From NCBI GenBank assembly GCA_023664485.1, contig JAMPFK010000001.1, positions 729,849 to 793,848 on the forward strand: a DNA stretch of 64,000 bases. The letters run 5' to 3'. How positions within the stretch are numbered: position 1 is the stretch's first letter; the number at the start of each line of letters is the position of its first letter. The notes under the pieces are model-generated. The model made no database searches and had not been told where the DNA came from. It saw only the letters and a program-made list of their open reading frames with translations. Both the position numbers and the translations under genes were made by a program. This DNA is from Bacteroides fragilis. Its GTDB lineage: Bacteria; Bacillota; Clostridia; Lachnospirales; Lachnospiraceae. Below, piece by piece: positions 33,751 to 42,860 of this stretch.

Positions 33751-34768
33751 ATTTCCTCTCATTCTGTTGCAGCAGACGGCCCTGAAAAGTCTGCCGGACA
33801 CTCATTTCATGGTGCAGGGAATTCAGCACATCTTTCTTGCGCAGACTCCACAGGGGAGCCAGCAGCAGGTCTCTTGCCCCGTCTCCGGTCAGTCTGTGGA
33901 CGACTGTTTCAGGCGATAGCCTTTCCAGACAGCGTATCAGGATGTGCAGATATTCTTCTTTGGAAAGGACGGACACAGCACCCTTTTGATAAAGCTCCTC
34001 CAGATCGGTCCCTTTTAAAATATGAAGGAGCTGCAGTTTGACACCCCATATGCCGGATTGATTCAGGTAGTCAATGGTTTTTAAGACGTCGCGTTCAGAC
34101 TCTCCCGGAAGCCCGATGATGACGTGGACGATGACGGGAATGGAAGCGGCGCGCAATAATCTGACAGTATTGTCAAAACAGGGCAGCGCATAGCCGCGCC
34201 TGATGTACTGCGAGGTTTTTTCATGGATTGTCTGCAATCCCAATTCGATCCAGACAAATTTGTCAGGAAACCTTTCTTTTAAATCGACCAATATAGTCAA
34301 TGTTTCTTCGGTGATGCAGTCAGGTCTGGTGGCGATGGAAATACCGCGTACCGTATGCTCCGCCAGCGCATCTCCATAGATTTGCCGGAGATAAGCGGCG
34401 GGGCCGTAGGTGTTCGTATATGCCTGAAAATAAGCGATATAATGACTGCCCGCGTTTTCGCCGGAAATCTTTTTGCAGGTGAAAAGCTTCCTGCCTTCGG
34501 CGAGCTGTGCCGCGACCGAGGGAAAGGCCTTCATATCCACCGCGAAATCGCCGCTGCCGCCTGCATGACAGAAAATGCAGCCTCTTGTATCCAGCGTGCC
34601 GTCTCTGTTCGGACAGGTCAGCCCGGCGTTCAGCGCGATTTTATAGAGCTTTTCCCCGTAAGTATGCCGGCAGTAAGCGTCCAGCGAGTAATACGGTTTT
34701 CCGAGCCAGTGTTCGTGCCCGGACATTGGACGCCGGCGTTCCTGTTCCGGCGTTTTGTATTCCCTCAT
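33740..34768 (-). CDS. TIGR01212 family radical SAM protein (YhcC-like)
   Basis: A 342-residue radical SAM enzyme. The cluster-binding cysteines are in CPNRDGTLDTRGCIFC followed by HAGGSGDF, a spacing typical of YhcC rather than the simple CxxxCxxC. GISIATRPDCI and ELGLQTIHEKTSQYIRRG are further family blocks. The relation to Elp3 suggests tRNA or other RNA modification, but the substrate is not established here. The start is uncertain: ATG 34768 is 4 nt after the malic enzyme stop, and a second Met lies 14 codons later. Transcription is probably shared with the malic enzyme gene. Confidence 0.85.
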   Translation of the reverse strand: MREYKTPEQERRRPMSGHEHWLGKPYYSLDAYCRHTYGEKLYKIALNAGLTCPNRDGTLDTRGCIFCHAGGSGDFAVDMKAFPSVAAQLAEGRKLFTCKKISGENAGSHYIAYFQAYTNTYGPAAYLRQIYGDALAEHTVRGISIATRPDCITEETLTILVDLKERFPDKFVWIELGLQTIHEKTSQYIRRGYALPCFDNTVRLLRAASIPVIVHVIIGLPGESERDVLKTIDYLNQSGIWGVKLQLLHILKGTDLEELYQKGAVSVLSKEEYLHILIRCLERLSPETVVHRLTGDGARDLLLAPLWSLRKKDVLNSLHHEMSVRQTFQGRLLQQNERKYET

Positions 34769-34772
34769 GGGG

Positions 34773-35927
34773 TTACGCGTGGATATGCGCTTTTACGGCT
34801 TCCGCGACAGTTTCCGCGACCCTGGGATTGAAAGCCTCCGGCATAATGTTATCCTCGCTCAGCTCCGCTTCCGGTACGAGGGATGCGATGGCGAGCGCCG
34901 CCGCCATTTTCATTTCTTCCGTGATCTGTTTTGCGCGGCCTTCCAGAGCGCCTTTGAAAATGCCGGGGAATGCGACCACGTTGTTGATCTGGTTTGGGAA
35001 ATCGGAGCGGCCTGTGCCGACAATGCGCGCGCCTGCGGCTTTGGCGATGTCGGGCATGATTTCCGGCACCGGGTTTGCCATTGCGAACAGGATGGAATCC
35101 CTGTTCATGGAAGCCGCCATTTCGGCGGTGACAACGCCGGGAGCGGATACGCCGATGAAGATATCGGCATTTTTCAACGCATCCGCGAGCGTTCCGGTCT
35201 CATTCGCCAGATTGGTGACTTCCGCTATCTGTTTTTTGACCGGATTCAGATTTTCTCCCGATTTACTGATGATGCCCCTGCTGTCGCAGAGGATGATGTT
35301 GACGAAACCGTAATTCAGCAGCAGTCTGGTGATCGCGATACCCGCGCTTCCGGCGCCGTTTATGACGACTTTACATGCTTCTTTCTTTTTCCCGACGACC
35401 TTTAACGCGTTGATGATGCCTGCCAGCACGACGACGGCTGTGCCGTGCTGGTCGTCATGGAATACGGGGATGTCCAGCGTCGCTTTCAGCCTTTCTTCTA
35501 TTTCAAAGCAGCGGGGCGCGCTGATGTCCTCCAGATTGATGCCGCCGAAGCCCGGCGCGAGGTAGGTAACGGCCTTGATGATCTCCTCCGTATCCTGGGT
35601 ATCCAGACAGATCGGAACCGCGTTGACGCCGCCAAATTCCCTGAACAGAACCGCTTTTCCCTCCATAACGGGCATTGCCGCATGGGGGCCGATGTTGCCG
35701 AGGCCGAGGACCGCGCTTCCGTCGGAAACGACGGCGATCGTATTGGCCTTCCATGTATAGGTATAAGCGGCATCCTTATCCTGGGCGATTACCTTACAGG
35801 GTTCCGCGACGCCGGGCGTATAGGCGAGCGCCAGGTCATCCCTTGTTTTTACGGGCGTTTTCGAGACCGTTTCCAGCTTGCCGTTCCATTCTTCATGCAG
35901 TTTCAGTGCTTTTTCGTTTGTTGTCAT
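34773..35927 (-). CDS. NAD(P)-dependent malic enzyme
   Basis: A 384-residue short-form bacterial malic enzyme that decarboxylates malate to pyruvate. It has LALAYTPGVAEPC (residues about 29-41, with the Tyr of the active site), NIGPHAAMPVMEGKAVLF, the metal-binding stretch FHDDQHGTA with paired Asp, and the Rossmann motif NGAGSAGIAI. The start at 35927 is preceded by AAGGGAG; the longer in-frame start at 35987 lacks one. It lacks the phosphotransacetylase domain of the large MaeB type. Cytoplasmic. Confidence 0.92.
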   Translation of the reverse strand: MTTNEKALKLHEEWNGKLETVSKTPVKTRDDLALAYTPGVAEPCKVIAQDKDAAYTYTWKANTIAVVSDGSAVLGLGNIGPHAAMPVMEGKAVLFREFGGVNAVPICLDTQDTEEIIKAVTYLAPGFGGINLEDISAPRCFEIEERLKATLDIPVFHDDQHGTAVVVLAGIINALKVVGKKKEACKVVINGAGSAGIAITRLLLNYGFVNIILCDSRGIISKSGENLNPVKKQIAEVTNLANETGTLADALKNADIFIGVSAPGVVTAEMAASMNRDSILFAMANPVPEIMPDIAKAAGARIVGTGRSDFPNQINNVVAFPGIFKGALEGRAKQITEEMKMAAALAIASLVPEAELSEDNIMPEAFNPRVAETVAEAVKAHIHA

Positions 35928-36035
35928 AATGACTCCCTTCCAAGCGTCGTAAGCCGCTTTTTTGTCCTTTAAAATTTTATGGGCCAAGCCTTTTTCATCA
36001 TATAGTATTTACGGGGTTTCTGCAAGAAGCACTTT

Positions 36036-36051
36036 TGAAAATTGATTTCCG
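36036..36051 (+). repeat. Short match to the MITE-like repeat end
   Basis: TGAAAATTGATTTCCG, identical to 56656-56671, in the gap between the divergent malic enzyme and xpaC-like genes. Could be the relic of an element end. A similar 15-nt match is at 52019-52033. Confidence 0.35.
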
Positions 36052-36077
36052 GGTTGAAAAGAGTCCTGGGAATCGCA

Positions 36078-36106
36078 TTGCATTTTACCGCCGATTACCG
36101 TATAAT
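36078..36106 (+). promoter_or_regulatory. Promoter of the XpaC-TelA operon
   Basis: TTGCAT, 17 bp, TATAAT, about 70 bp before the ATG at 36177. Confidence 0.65.
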
Positions 36107-36176
36107 CATAAAGAAGAATTCTATTGGAAAATGCGGGATAGACCGAAACGAATATAAAAGGATATGAACGGATAAG

Positions 36177-37493
36177 ATGAACAATAACGAATGGCAGCAA
36201 ATGGGAGAAGATATCAAACGGCAGGTGCAGAACGCGATCGACGCGGGCGATTTTTCCAGACTCAGTAAGACGATCGGGGATACGGTCGGGCAGGCGATCG
36301 GTGGTGTGGGAAAAAGCCTGAACGACGCGGTGGACGGGGTCGGAAGAAGTTGGAACGATGCGGTCGGCGGTATGGGGAGAAATCCCGGTGATACACAGAC
36401 TGGCTATGCCGTGTCGGAGCAGGACGGCAGGCGGGGCGCTGTCCGCCGCATGAGGCCCAATCTGCGGCCGGACAGCAGATTTTTTGTCCGGAAGCCGAAC
36501 GGGAGCGTTTCCGGCATCGTATTGATGGCGGTTGGATTCAGCCTTTTCGGCATAGCGGGTTTCTGTACCTTTATGATGGCGGTACTGGCCCTGTTCGGCG
36601 GAGAATCTCTGGCGGCGGTTTTGGCATTCGGGATCTTTGCGGCGGCGGGGGCGGGACTCGGCTGCAGAGGAATCACATTAAAGGAGCGGGCAAACCGTTT
36701 CAAACGCTATGTATCCGTCGTACAACAGAAAATGTATTGTTCGATTGAAGAGCTGGCCGGAAAAACGGGGCGGAATAAGAAGTTCGTTCTCAAAGATGTT
36801 AAGAGGATGATGAGAAACGGCTGGTTCTTACAGGCGCATCTCGATAAACAGGAGAGCTGTCTGATCGCCAGCGATGAGATGTATGAACAGTACCGGCTGA
36901 CGCAGTCGAATTATGAGGAACAGCAGAAGGCGCAGGAGGAGAAGAAGCGGGAAGAAGAGCAGAAGAGGCAGAAAGCGCAGGCCCGGAACGGGGAAAAGGC
37001 GGATGCCGCGGAGAACAGGTCGGAATATGATAAAATGCTGGAAGAGGGGCAGAATTATATCCGGATGATCCGTCTCTGTAACGATGAGATCCCCGGCGAG
37101 GAGATGTCCGGGAAGCTGGATAAGCTGGAGCTTCTGGTAACGAGGATCTTCGACCGGGTGGAGAAAGAGCCGGAGCTCGCGCCGGATCTCCATAAAATGC
37201 TGAATTATTATCTTCCGACGACGCAGAAGCTTTTGGAAGCCTACCGGGATTTGGAAAAACAGAATCTGGAGCTTAATAATATTTCCAGTACGAAAAGGGA
37301 AATTGAAGCAACGGTCGATACGATCAATCAGGCTTTTGAGAAATTTCTGGACGAGCTTTTCCGGGAAAAGGCATGGGATATCCAGACGGATATTTCCGTA
37401 CTGCATACGATGCTGAAGCAGGACGGCTATCTGAACGGGGATTTCGAGAAAAAACGGGAAAGCGGCAAAGAAGAGCCAAACGAAAGAAAATAG
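36177..37493 (+). CDS. XpaC-like protein (5-bromo-4-chloroindolyl phosphate hydrolysis family)
   Basis: A 438-residue membrane protein. Residues 1-85 are amphipathic with Gly-rich repeats (VGKSLNDAVDGVG and RSWNDAVGGMG). Two helices follow at about 112-135 and 140-160. Residues 175-235 look like a winged-helix-type region (SIEELAGKTGRNKKFVLKD). Residues 240-280 are a charged coiled coil. The C-terminal 150 residues match XpaC, with YYLPTTQKLLEAYRDLE and VLHTMLKQDGYL. XpaC and TelA genes occur together in many Firmicutes; a role in envelope stress or toxic-anion tolerance is proposed but not settled. Confidence 0.75.
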   Translation: MNNNEWQQMGEDIKRQVQNAIDAGDFSRLSKTIGDTVGQAIGGVGKSLNDAVDGVGRSWNDAVGGMGRNPGDTQTGYAVSEQDGRRGAVRRMRPNLRPDSRFFVRKPNGSVSGIVLMAVGFSLFGIAGFCTFMMAVLALFGGESLAAVLAFGIFAAAGAGLGCRGITLKERANRFKRYVSVVQQKMYCSIEELAGKTGRNKKFVLKDVKRMMRNGWFLQAHLDKQESCLIASDEMYEQYRLTQSNYEEQQKAQEEKKREEEQKRQKAQARNGEKADAAENRSEYDKMLEEGQNYIRMIRLCNDEIPGEEMSGKLDKLELLVTRIFDRVEKEPELAPDLHKMLNYYLPTTQKLLEAYRDLEKQNLELNNISSTKREIEATVDTINQAFEKFLDELFREKAWDIQTDISVLHTMLKQDGYLNGDFEKKRESGKEEPNERK

Positions 37494-37569
37494 CGGAACA
37501 ATAAGCAAGACAGACAAAAAGTAAAATTATAAAAATGGACAAAAGGCGCAGGAAAGGAGCGGCATAACG

Positions 37570-38709
37570 ATGAGCGAGGTAAAGGAAGCGACGGTACCGA
37601 CACTGGTATTTGGCGAAGTATTGGAGGAAAAGCAGGTTCCGGCGGACACAGGGGCGAAGCCGGAGGTGGAAGAAAAGCTGGATGAGACTATCCTGACCGA
37701 TGAAGAGCGGAAAATGGTCGAGGAGTTCAGCAGACAGATTGATTTACATAACTCCAATGCCATTTTGCAGTACGGCGTCGGCACGCAGAAGAAAATGGCG
37801 GATTTTTCAGGGGATGCGCTGGAAAACGTCAAGACGAAGGATCTGGGGGAAATCGGAGAAATGCTTTCCGGCGTCGTTGCCGAGCTGAAAGATTTTGACG
37901 GAGAAGAAAGCAAGGGCATATTCGGTATTTTCAAAAAGACTTCCAATAAGCTGGAAGCCATGAAAATAAAATATTCCAAAGCGGAGACGAATATCACCAG
38001 AATCTGCCAGGCGCTGGAACAGCATCAGGTACAGCTTTTGAAGGATATTGCGGTGCTGGACAAGATGTATGATCTGAACCTGACTTATTTTAAAGAGCTG
38101 TCCATGTATATTCTGGCCGGTAAAAAGAAGCTGGAAAAGACGAGAAACGAGGAATTGACCGCTTTGGTCAGCAAAGCGCAGGCGAGCGGGCTCCCGGAGG
38201 ACGCGCAGGCGGCGAAGGATTTGGAAAGCCTCTGCGACCGCTTTGAGAAGAAGATTCACGATCTGGAGCTGACGAGGATGATCTCCATTCAGACGGCGCC
38301 GCAGATCCGGCTCGTCCAGAGCAGCGATACGATGATGGTGGAGAAGATTCAGTCAACCGTCGTCAATACGATCCCGCTCTGGAAAAGCCAGATGGTGCTT
38401 GCGCTCGGCGTAAGCCATGCGGAGCAGGCGGCGAGGGCGCAGCGGGAAGTGACGGATATGACGAACGAGCTTCTGCGCAAAAACGCGGCCGTCTTAAAGA
38501 CGGCGGCGGTAGAGAGCGCCAAAGAATCCGAGCGCGGCATCGTGGATATGGAAACGCTGAAAAATACGAACGCGACGCTGATTTCCACGCTTGACGAGGT
38601 CATGAAGATTCAGGCAGAGGGCAGAGAGCGGAGACGGAATGCGGAAGTGGAAATGCAGCATATGGAAGAGGAATTGAAACAGAAACTGTTAGAGATGAGC
38701 GGCCGTTAA
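37570..38709 (+). CDS. TelA/KlaA family toxic anion resistance protein
   Basis: A 379-residue, mostly helical cytoplasmic protein. It matches TelA: an N-terminal segment with QIDLHNSNAILQYGVG, a middle part with ELTRMISIQTAPQIRLVQSSD, and the C-terminal KNTNATLISTLDEVMKIQ. The family was first linked to tellurite resistance in plasmids; the normal role is unclear. It starts 76 bp after the XpaC-like gene with AAAGGAG before the ATG, and the pair forms an operon. Confidence 0.88.
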   Translation: MSEVKEATVPTLVFGEVLEEKQVPADTGAKPEVEEKLDETILTDEERKMVEEFSRQIDLHNSNAILQYGVGTQKKMADFSGDALENVKTKDLGEIGEMLSGVVAELKDFDGEESKGIFGIFKKTSNKLEAMKIKYSKAETNITRICQALEQHQVQLLKDIAVLDKMYDLNLTYFKELSMYILAGKKKLEKTRNEELTALVSKAQASGLPEDAQAAKDLESLCDRFEKKIHDLELTRMISIQTAPQIRLVQSSDTMMVEKIQSTVVNTIPLWKSQMVLALGVSHAEQAARAQREVTDMTNELLRKNAAVLKTAAVESAKESERGIVDMETLKNTNATLISTLDEVMKIQAEGRERRRNAEVEMQHMEEELKQKLLEMSGR

Positions 38710-38826
38710 GTATAGAAAAAAGATTGTCCGTAACAGGCGCTTCTCCGGTTTTCCCGGCGGCAGAACCGGAGGGCGTCCTGCCTGGGCGGATAATATCGGG
38801 CTGGAAAAATTTCCCTGAAAAATCTC

Positions 38827-38855
38827 TTCCTATTTCAGACAAACTGTTGTATAAT
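38827..38855 (+). promoter_or_regulatory. Possible rho promoter
   Basis: A perfect TATAAT at 38850-38855 with a weak -35 (TTCCTA) 17 bp upstream. The 140-nt leader that follows could carry Rho autoregulation, but I see no clear signal there. Confidence 0.35.
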
Positions 38856-38998
38856 AATTTTGATAACGAGATATTTATGTCATTTCAGTATACATATCAA
38901 GTATTTATAATCCCGATAAAAACTAAAGAATGAAAGCATAAAGATGATAAAGCTGAGCATTCAGCGTCGAAATAAATGTGAAAATACAGGAGGAATGT

Positions 38999-40366
38999 AT
39001 GAGAGAGAAGTATGAATCGCTGGCGCTTACGGATTTGAAAGAAATCGCCAGGGCAAGAGGGATTAAGGGAACTTCCGCGATGAAGAAGGCAGATCTGGTG
39101 GAAGCGATGCTGCGGGAGGATGAGAAGGACAAAGCGGAAGGCAAAGAGGTGGCGGTGAAATCCATCGTGCCCAAAAGGCAGGAAAGGGCGGAAGGAGCCT
39201 CTTCCGGCGGCGAAGAAGAGAAGTTTCCGTCGGAGCTGGACAGCGGAATCGTGGCAAACGGTATTTTGGAGGTCATGAGCGATGGCTTCGGTTTTATCCG
39301 GTGTGAAAATTATCTGCCGGGAGAAAATGACGTTTATGTGGCGCCGAGCCAGATCAGGAGATTCGGATTAAAGACGGGAGATATTCTGGAGGGGAATACG
39401 AGAGTCAAGACGCAGAGCGAGAAATTCAGCGCGCTGCTCTATGTAAAGTCTATCAATGGTTATCCGCCCGATGTGGCGATGCGCAGGGTGAACTTCGAGG
39501 ATCTGACGCCGGTTTTTCCCAATGAACGTCTGAAGCTGGAGGTGCCGGGATCCTCCGTAGCCATGAGGATCATGGATCTGATGAGCCCGGTTGGGAAAGG
39601 GCAGAGGGGCATGATCGTTTCCCCGCCGAAAGCCGGTAAGACGACCCTGTTAAAAGAGGTAGCGAAGTCCATTACGAAAAATACGCCGGAAGCGCATCTG
39701 ATCATTCTGCTGATCGACGAACGCCCGGAGGAAGTAACGGATATTAAAGAAGCGATTGAAGGCCCCAACGTGGAAGTTATCTATTCTACCTTCGACGAAC
39801 TGCCGGAGCATCATAAAAGGGTTTCGGAAATGGTCATCGAGCGTGGGAAACGTCTGGTAGAGCATAAAAAGGATGTCGTGATTCTGCTTGACAGCATCAC
39901 AAGACTGACAAGGGCCTATAACCTGACGGTTCCGCCCAGCGGCCGTACGCTGTCCGGCGGCCTTGACCCGGCCGCGCTCCATATGCCGAAACGCTTCTTC
40001 GGCGCGGCGAGAAATATGCGGGAAGGCGGGAGCCTGACCATCCTTGCGACCGCGCTTGTAGAGACGGGAAGCAAAATGGATGATGTCGTTTACGAAGAAT
40101 TTAAAGGCACCGGCAACATGGAAATGGTGCTGGACCGCAAGCTTTCCGAGAGACGCGTTTTCCCGGCGATCGATATTCCGAAATCCAGTACAAGAAGAGA
40201 AGATCTGCTGCTGGCGCCGGAAGAACTGGAAGCGATCAATACCATCAGAAAAGCGCTGAACGGCCTGAAGCCGGAAGAAGCGGTCGATAAGGTGCTGGAT
40301 ATGTTTGCCAGAACGAGAAACAATTTTGAATTTGTCAATATGGTCAAAAAAATGAAGTTCATTTGA
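38999..40366 (+). CDS. rho: Transcription termination factor Rho
   Basis: A 455-residue hexameric RNA helicase. Residues about 5-40 are the Rho N-terminal helix bundle (LTDLKEIARARGIKG). A lysine- and glutamate-rich insert spans about 42-80. The cold-shock-like RNA-binding domain is at about 85-155 (GVLE-type start, FGFIRCENYLPGENDVYV). The ATPase has Walker A PPKAGKTTLLKEV and Walker B VVILLDSITRL, then the Q-loop and R-loop region GRTLSGGLDPAALHMPKRFFGAARN (short part: LSGGLDPAALHMPKRF). The start at 38999 follows ACAGGAGG. Full length for the family. Confidence 0.95.
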   Translation: MREKYESLALTDLKEIARARGIKGTSAMKKADLVEAMLREDEKDKAEGKEVAVKSIVPKRQERAEGASSGGEEEKFPSELDSGIVANGILEVMSDGFGFIRCENYLPGENDVYVAPSQIRRFGLKTGDILEGNTRVKTQSEKFSALLYVKSINGYPPDVAMRRVNFEDLTPVFPNERLKLEVPGSSVAMRIMDLMSPVGKGQRGMIVSPPKAGKTTLLKEVAKSITKNTPEAHLIILLIDERPEEVTDIKEAIEGPNVEVIYSTFDELPEHHKRVSEMVIERGKRLVEHKKDVVILLDSITRLTRAYNLTVPPSGRTLSGGLDPAALHMPKRFFGAARNMREGGSLTILATALVETGSKMDDVVYEEFKGTGNMEMVLDRKLSERRVFPAIDIPKSSTRREDLLLAPEELEAINTIRKALNGLKPEEAVDKVLDMFARTRNNFEFVNMVKKMKFI

Positions 40367-40374
40367 AAAAGCAC

Positions 40375-40403
40375 TTGCATACGCCGTTCAGCTATGCTAC
40401 AAT
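40375..40403 (+). promoter_or_regulatory. rpmE promoter
   Basis: TTGCAT, 17 bp, TACAAT, starting 9 bp after the rho stop. The leader to the rpmE start is about 95 nt. Confidence 0.65.
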
Positions 40404-40500
40404 GTATAAGCTGTTGATTTATGACAATAGTGGATGAGAACAGAATTTAACGGCATTTCAGGATGCGCGTATTTTTTAGGATTTACAAATCAGGAAAGGA

Positions 40501-40719
40501 ATGGGTATTGAAATGAAAGAGGGACTTCATCCTGCGTATTATCAGGCAACTGTAACATGCAACTGTGGAAACACATTCGTAACGGGTTCTACCAAACCGG
40601 AGATTCATGTAGAAGTTTGTTCCAAGTGTCATTCATTCTACACAGGCCAGCAGAAAGCGGCACAGGCTCGTGGACGTATTGATAAGTTCAATAGAAAATA
40701 CGGTGTGGAAACCAAATAG
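40501..40719 (+). CDS. rpmE: Ribosomal protein bL31, zinc-binding form
   Basis: A 68-72 residue ribosomal protein. It has MKEGLHPAYYQATVTCNCGNTF-type sequence (key part KEGLHPAYYQA) with the zinc cysteines in TCNCG and VCSKCHSFYTG. This is the C+ form that is swapped for the C- form when zinc is scarce. The start may be ATG 40501 (AGGA 5 nt upstream) or ATG 40513, which gives the usual MKEG start. Own promoter and terminator. Confidence 0.93.
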   Translation: MGIEMKEGLHPAYYQATVTCNCGNTFVTGSTKPEIHVEVCSKCHSFYTGQQKAAQARGRIDKFNRKYGVETK

Positions 40720-40729
40720 TTTGCTGAAA

Positions 40730-40763
40730 AAGGTTGGGGTGAATATCTCAACCTTCTTTAATA
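40730..40763 (+). terminator. Terminator after rpmE
   Basis: A 9-bp stem with one G-T pair (40730-40738 with 40747-40755), 8-nt loop, then CTTTAATA. Confidence 0.65.
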
Positions 40764-40877
40764 GGTTAAAAAGACTTGAAGAGCAGTCTTTTTAACCGTA
40801 AAAAAGACTTGAAGAGCAGTCTTTTTAACCTGAAGAATGTCCGCGGCGCCGGCATTCTTCTATTGGCGGATCGGAGG
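40764..40877 (+). promoter_or_regulatory. Structured RNA leader element, simpler copy C with duplicated first hairpin
   Basis: H1: GGTTAAAAAGACT (40764-40776) pairs with 40785-40797, loop TGAAGAGC. H1 is repeated at 40799-40830 with the same loop. H2: GAAGAATG (40832-40839) with CATTCTTC (40853-40860). The H2 loop begins TCCGC (40840-40844), complementary to GCGGA (40866-40870), which ends 2 nt before the GGAGG site. Order and the position of the pseudoknot match copies A and B, but H3 and H4 are absent. Confidence 0.5.
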
Positions 40878-40889
40878 AAAGGTGTAATT

Positions 40890-41894
40890 GTGAGAAAAAA
40901 ACACAACCGCTATTCCGGGATCGGCGGGCAGGCCGTTCTGGAAGGCATTATGATGAAAAACGGAGAGCAGTATGCGGTAGCTGTCCGGAAACCGGATGGA
41001 GAAATTGAGGTGGAGGTAGATACCTATCACAGCGTGATACATGGCAGCAGGCTCCTGAAGATTCCTTTTATCAGGGGAATTTTTAATTTTGTGGATTCTC
41101 TGATACTGGGCATGAAATCGCTGAATTTTTCTTCGACCTTTTACGAGGACGAGGACACGAAAGAAACGGCGGTGGATAAGGCGCTGAATAAGATGTCAAA
41201 GGACAGGACGGAAAAAATTTTCACGACGCTCGTGACGGTTTTTTCCTTCGTGCTCGCGGTTGGTATTTTTATGGTACTGCCCTATTTTTTGACATCGCTG
41301 TTTCAGGACTATATCCGAAACGCTTCTTTGATGGCGATTCTTGAAGGCGTTATCCGTATCGCTGTTTTTGTGCTGTATGTGCTGGCGATTTCGCTGATGA
41401 AGGATATCCGGCGGGTCTATATGTATCATGGCGCGGAGCATAAATGTATCGACTGCATTGAAAAGGGCCGCCCGCTGACAGTGCGTAATGTCATGCGCAG
41501 CTCCAGGCAGCACAAACGCTGCGGAACCAGTTTTATGCTGTTCGTCATGTTCGTCAGCGTTATCCTGTTCTTTTTTATCCGGGTGGAAAATCCGGTCTGC
41601 AGAGTGCTTCTGCGCATCGCGCTGATACCGGTCATCGCAGGAATTTCCTACGAAATTATCCGGTTGGCGGGAAGAAGCGATAATATTCTGGTGAAGATTA
41701 TTTCAGCGCCGGGCCTGCTGCTGCAGCGGCTGACGACAAAGGAGCCGGATGAAAGCATGGTGGAGGTCGCCATAGCGGCTGTCGAAGCGGTCTTTGACTG
41801 GAAAAAATATCTGTACGATACTTTTGGTTATGAGATAGACGATTCCTGGCTGGTCGATGACGCGGCGAAAGAGGAAGAGGACGAAGAAGGATAA
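40890..41894 (+). CDS. DUF1385 family membrane protein (YqhQ-like)
   Basis: A 334-residue protein with the family opening GIGGQAVLEGIMMKNG and four to five helices (about 70-90, 115-150, 160-185, 220-260). YMYHGAEHKCIDCIEKG is a conserved His/Cys-rich block that could bind metal. The role is unknown; the gene usually sits beside prmC, prfA and rpmE, as here. I chose GTG 40890, 7 nt after AAAGG; a longer in-frame reading to 40776 only translates the hairpin element. The gene seems to end with an acidic tail. Confidence 0.8.
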   Translation: MRKKHNRYSGIGGQAVLEGIMMKNGEQYAVAVRKPDGEIEVEVDTYHSVIHGSRLLKIPFIRGIFNFVDSLILGMKSLNFSSTFYEDEDTKETAVDKALNKMSKDRTEKIFTTLVTVFSFVLAVGIFMVLPYFLTSLFQDYIRNASLMAILEGVIRIAVFVLYVLAISLMKDIRRVYMYHGAEHKCIDCIEKGRPLTVRNVMRSSRQHKRCGTSFMLFVMFVSVILFFFIRVENPVCRVLLRIALIPVIAGISYEIIRLAGRSDNILVKIISAPGLLLQRLTTKEPDESMVEVAIAAVEAVFDWKKYLYDTFGYEIDDSWLVDDAAKEEEDEEG

Positions 41895-41938
41895 CGTGAC
41901 AGTGTCCGTCCGGGAAAGGACGGCTATGGGAAGCGGGA

Positions 41939-42844
41939 ATGATGAAAAAGCTGAGTTATGAACAGGCATATAAGTGGGGGGCGGAAGAGCTCCGGCAGGC
42001 GCGGATCGCGGAAGCGGAACTGGATGCCCGGCTGCTTTTGGAGCATGTGTGCGGCACGGACAGGAATACGCTGCTCGCGCATGGAGAGCGGGAAGTAACG
42101 GCGAAGGAAGAAGAAAACTATGCCGCTCTGATATCCGAAAGAAAAAGGCATATACCGTTACAGCATCTTACGGGCGTGCAGGAATTTATGGGGTTGAAAT
42201 TTTATGTAAACCAAAATGTGCTCATACCGAGGCAGGATACGGAAATATTGGTGGAAGAGGTCATGCGTCATCTGCATGACGGGATGCGTCTTTTGGATAT
42301 GTGCACCGGATCGGGATGTATTTTGCTGAGCCTGTTATATTATTCCAATGATTGTACGGGGCTTGGCGTGGATATTTCCAAAGAGGCGCTGAAGACCGCA
42401 GAGCGGAATGCGGAAAGGATCGATGCAGAAAAAACGGAGAAAGGGCAGAAAGCGCTGCATGCGGCCTTTTTGCAGAGCGATTTGTTTGATGGAATAAACC
42501 GGGAGCCGTTCGATATCATCGTATCGAACCCGCCTTATATCAGGCGGGATGCGATAGATACCCTGATGCCGGAGGTCAAAGACCACGAGCCGCTGACAGC
42601 GCTCGACGGGAAAGAGGACGGACTCTGTTTTTATCACAGGATATTGGAGCGGGCAGGAGATTATCTGACCCGCGGCGGTATGCTTTTTTTTGAAATCGGC
42701 TATGATCAGGGGCAGGCCGTACGGAAACTCATGTCGGCGGCGGGATTTGCCGGAGTGGAAGTGGTCCGGGACTTCGCAGGACTGGACAGAGTCGTGTATG
42801 GAAGCTGGAACCCGGCGTCCGGGGCGGCCGGGCGGATGGAATAG
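41939..42844 (+). CDS. prmC: Peptide chain release factor N5-glutamine methyltransferase PrmC (HemK)
   Basis: A 301-residue SAM-dependent methyltransferase that methylates the Gln of the GGQ motif in release factors. An N-terminal helical domain (about 1-75) is followed by the Rossmann fold with LLDMCTGSGCILL and the catalytic NPPY at residues 197-200. It lies directly before prfA, whose product is its substrate. A C-terminal basic tail of 8 residues is extra. Confidence 0.93.
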   Translation: MMKKLSYEQAYKWGAEELRQARIAEAELDARLLLEHVCGTDRNTLLAHGEREVTAKEEENYAALISERKRHIPLQHLTGVQEFMGLKFYVNQNVLIPRQDTEILVEEVMRHLHDGMRLLDMCTGSGCILLSLLYYSNDCTGLGVDISKEALKTAERNAERIDAEKTEKGQKALHAAFLQSDLFDGINREPFDIIVSNPPYIRRDAIDTLMPEVKDHEPLTALDGKEDGLCFYHRILERAGDYLTRGGMLFFEIGYDQGQAVRKLMSAAGFAGVEVVRDFAGLDRVVYGSWNPASGAAGRME

Positions 42845-42860
42845 AAGAAAGAGGTAAAAA

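Noticed and set aside
40776..40889. N-terminal extension of the YqhQ-like protein
   Set aside because: The extension translates the duplicated hairpin and gives a repeated sequence; the family start and the ribosome binding site fit GTG 40890.
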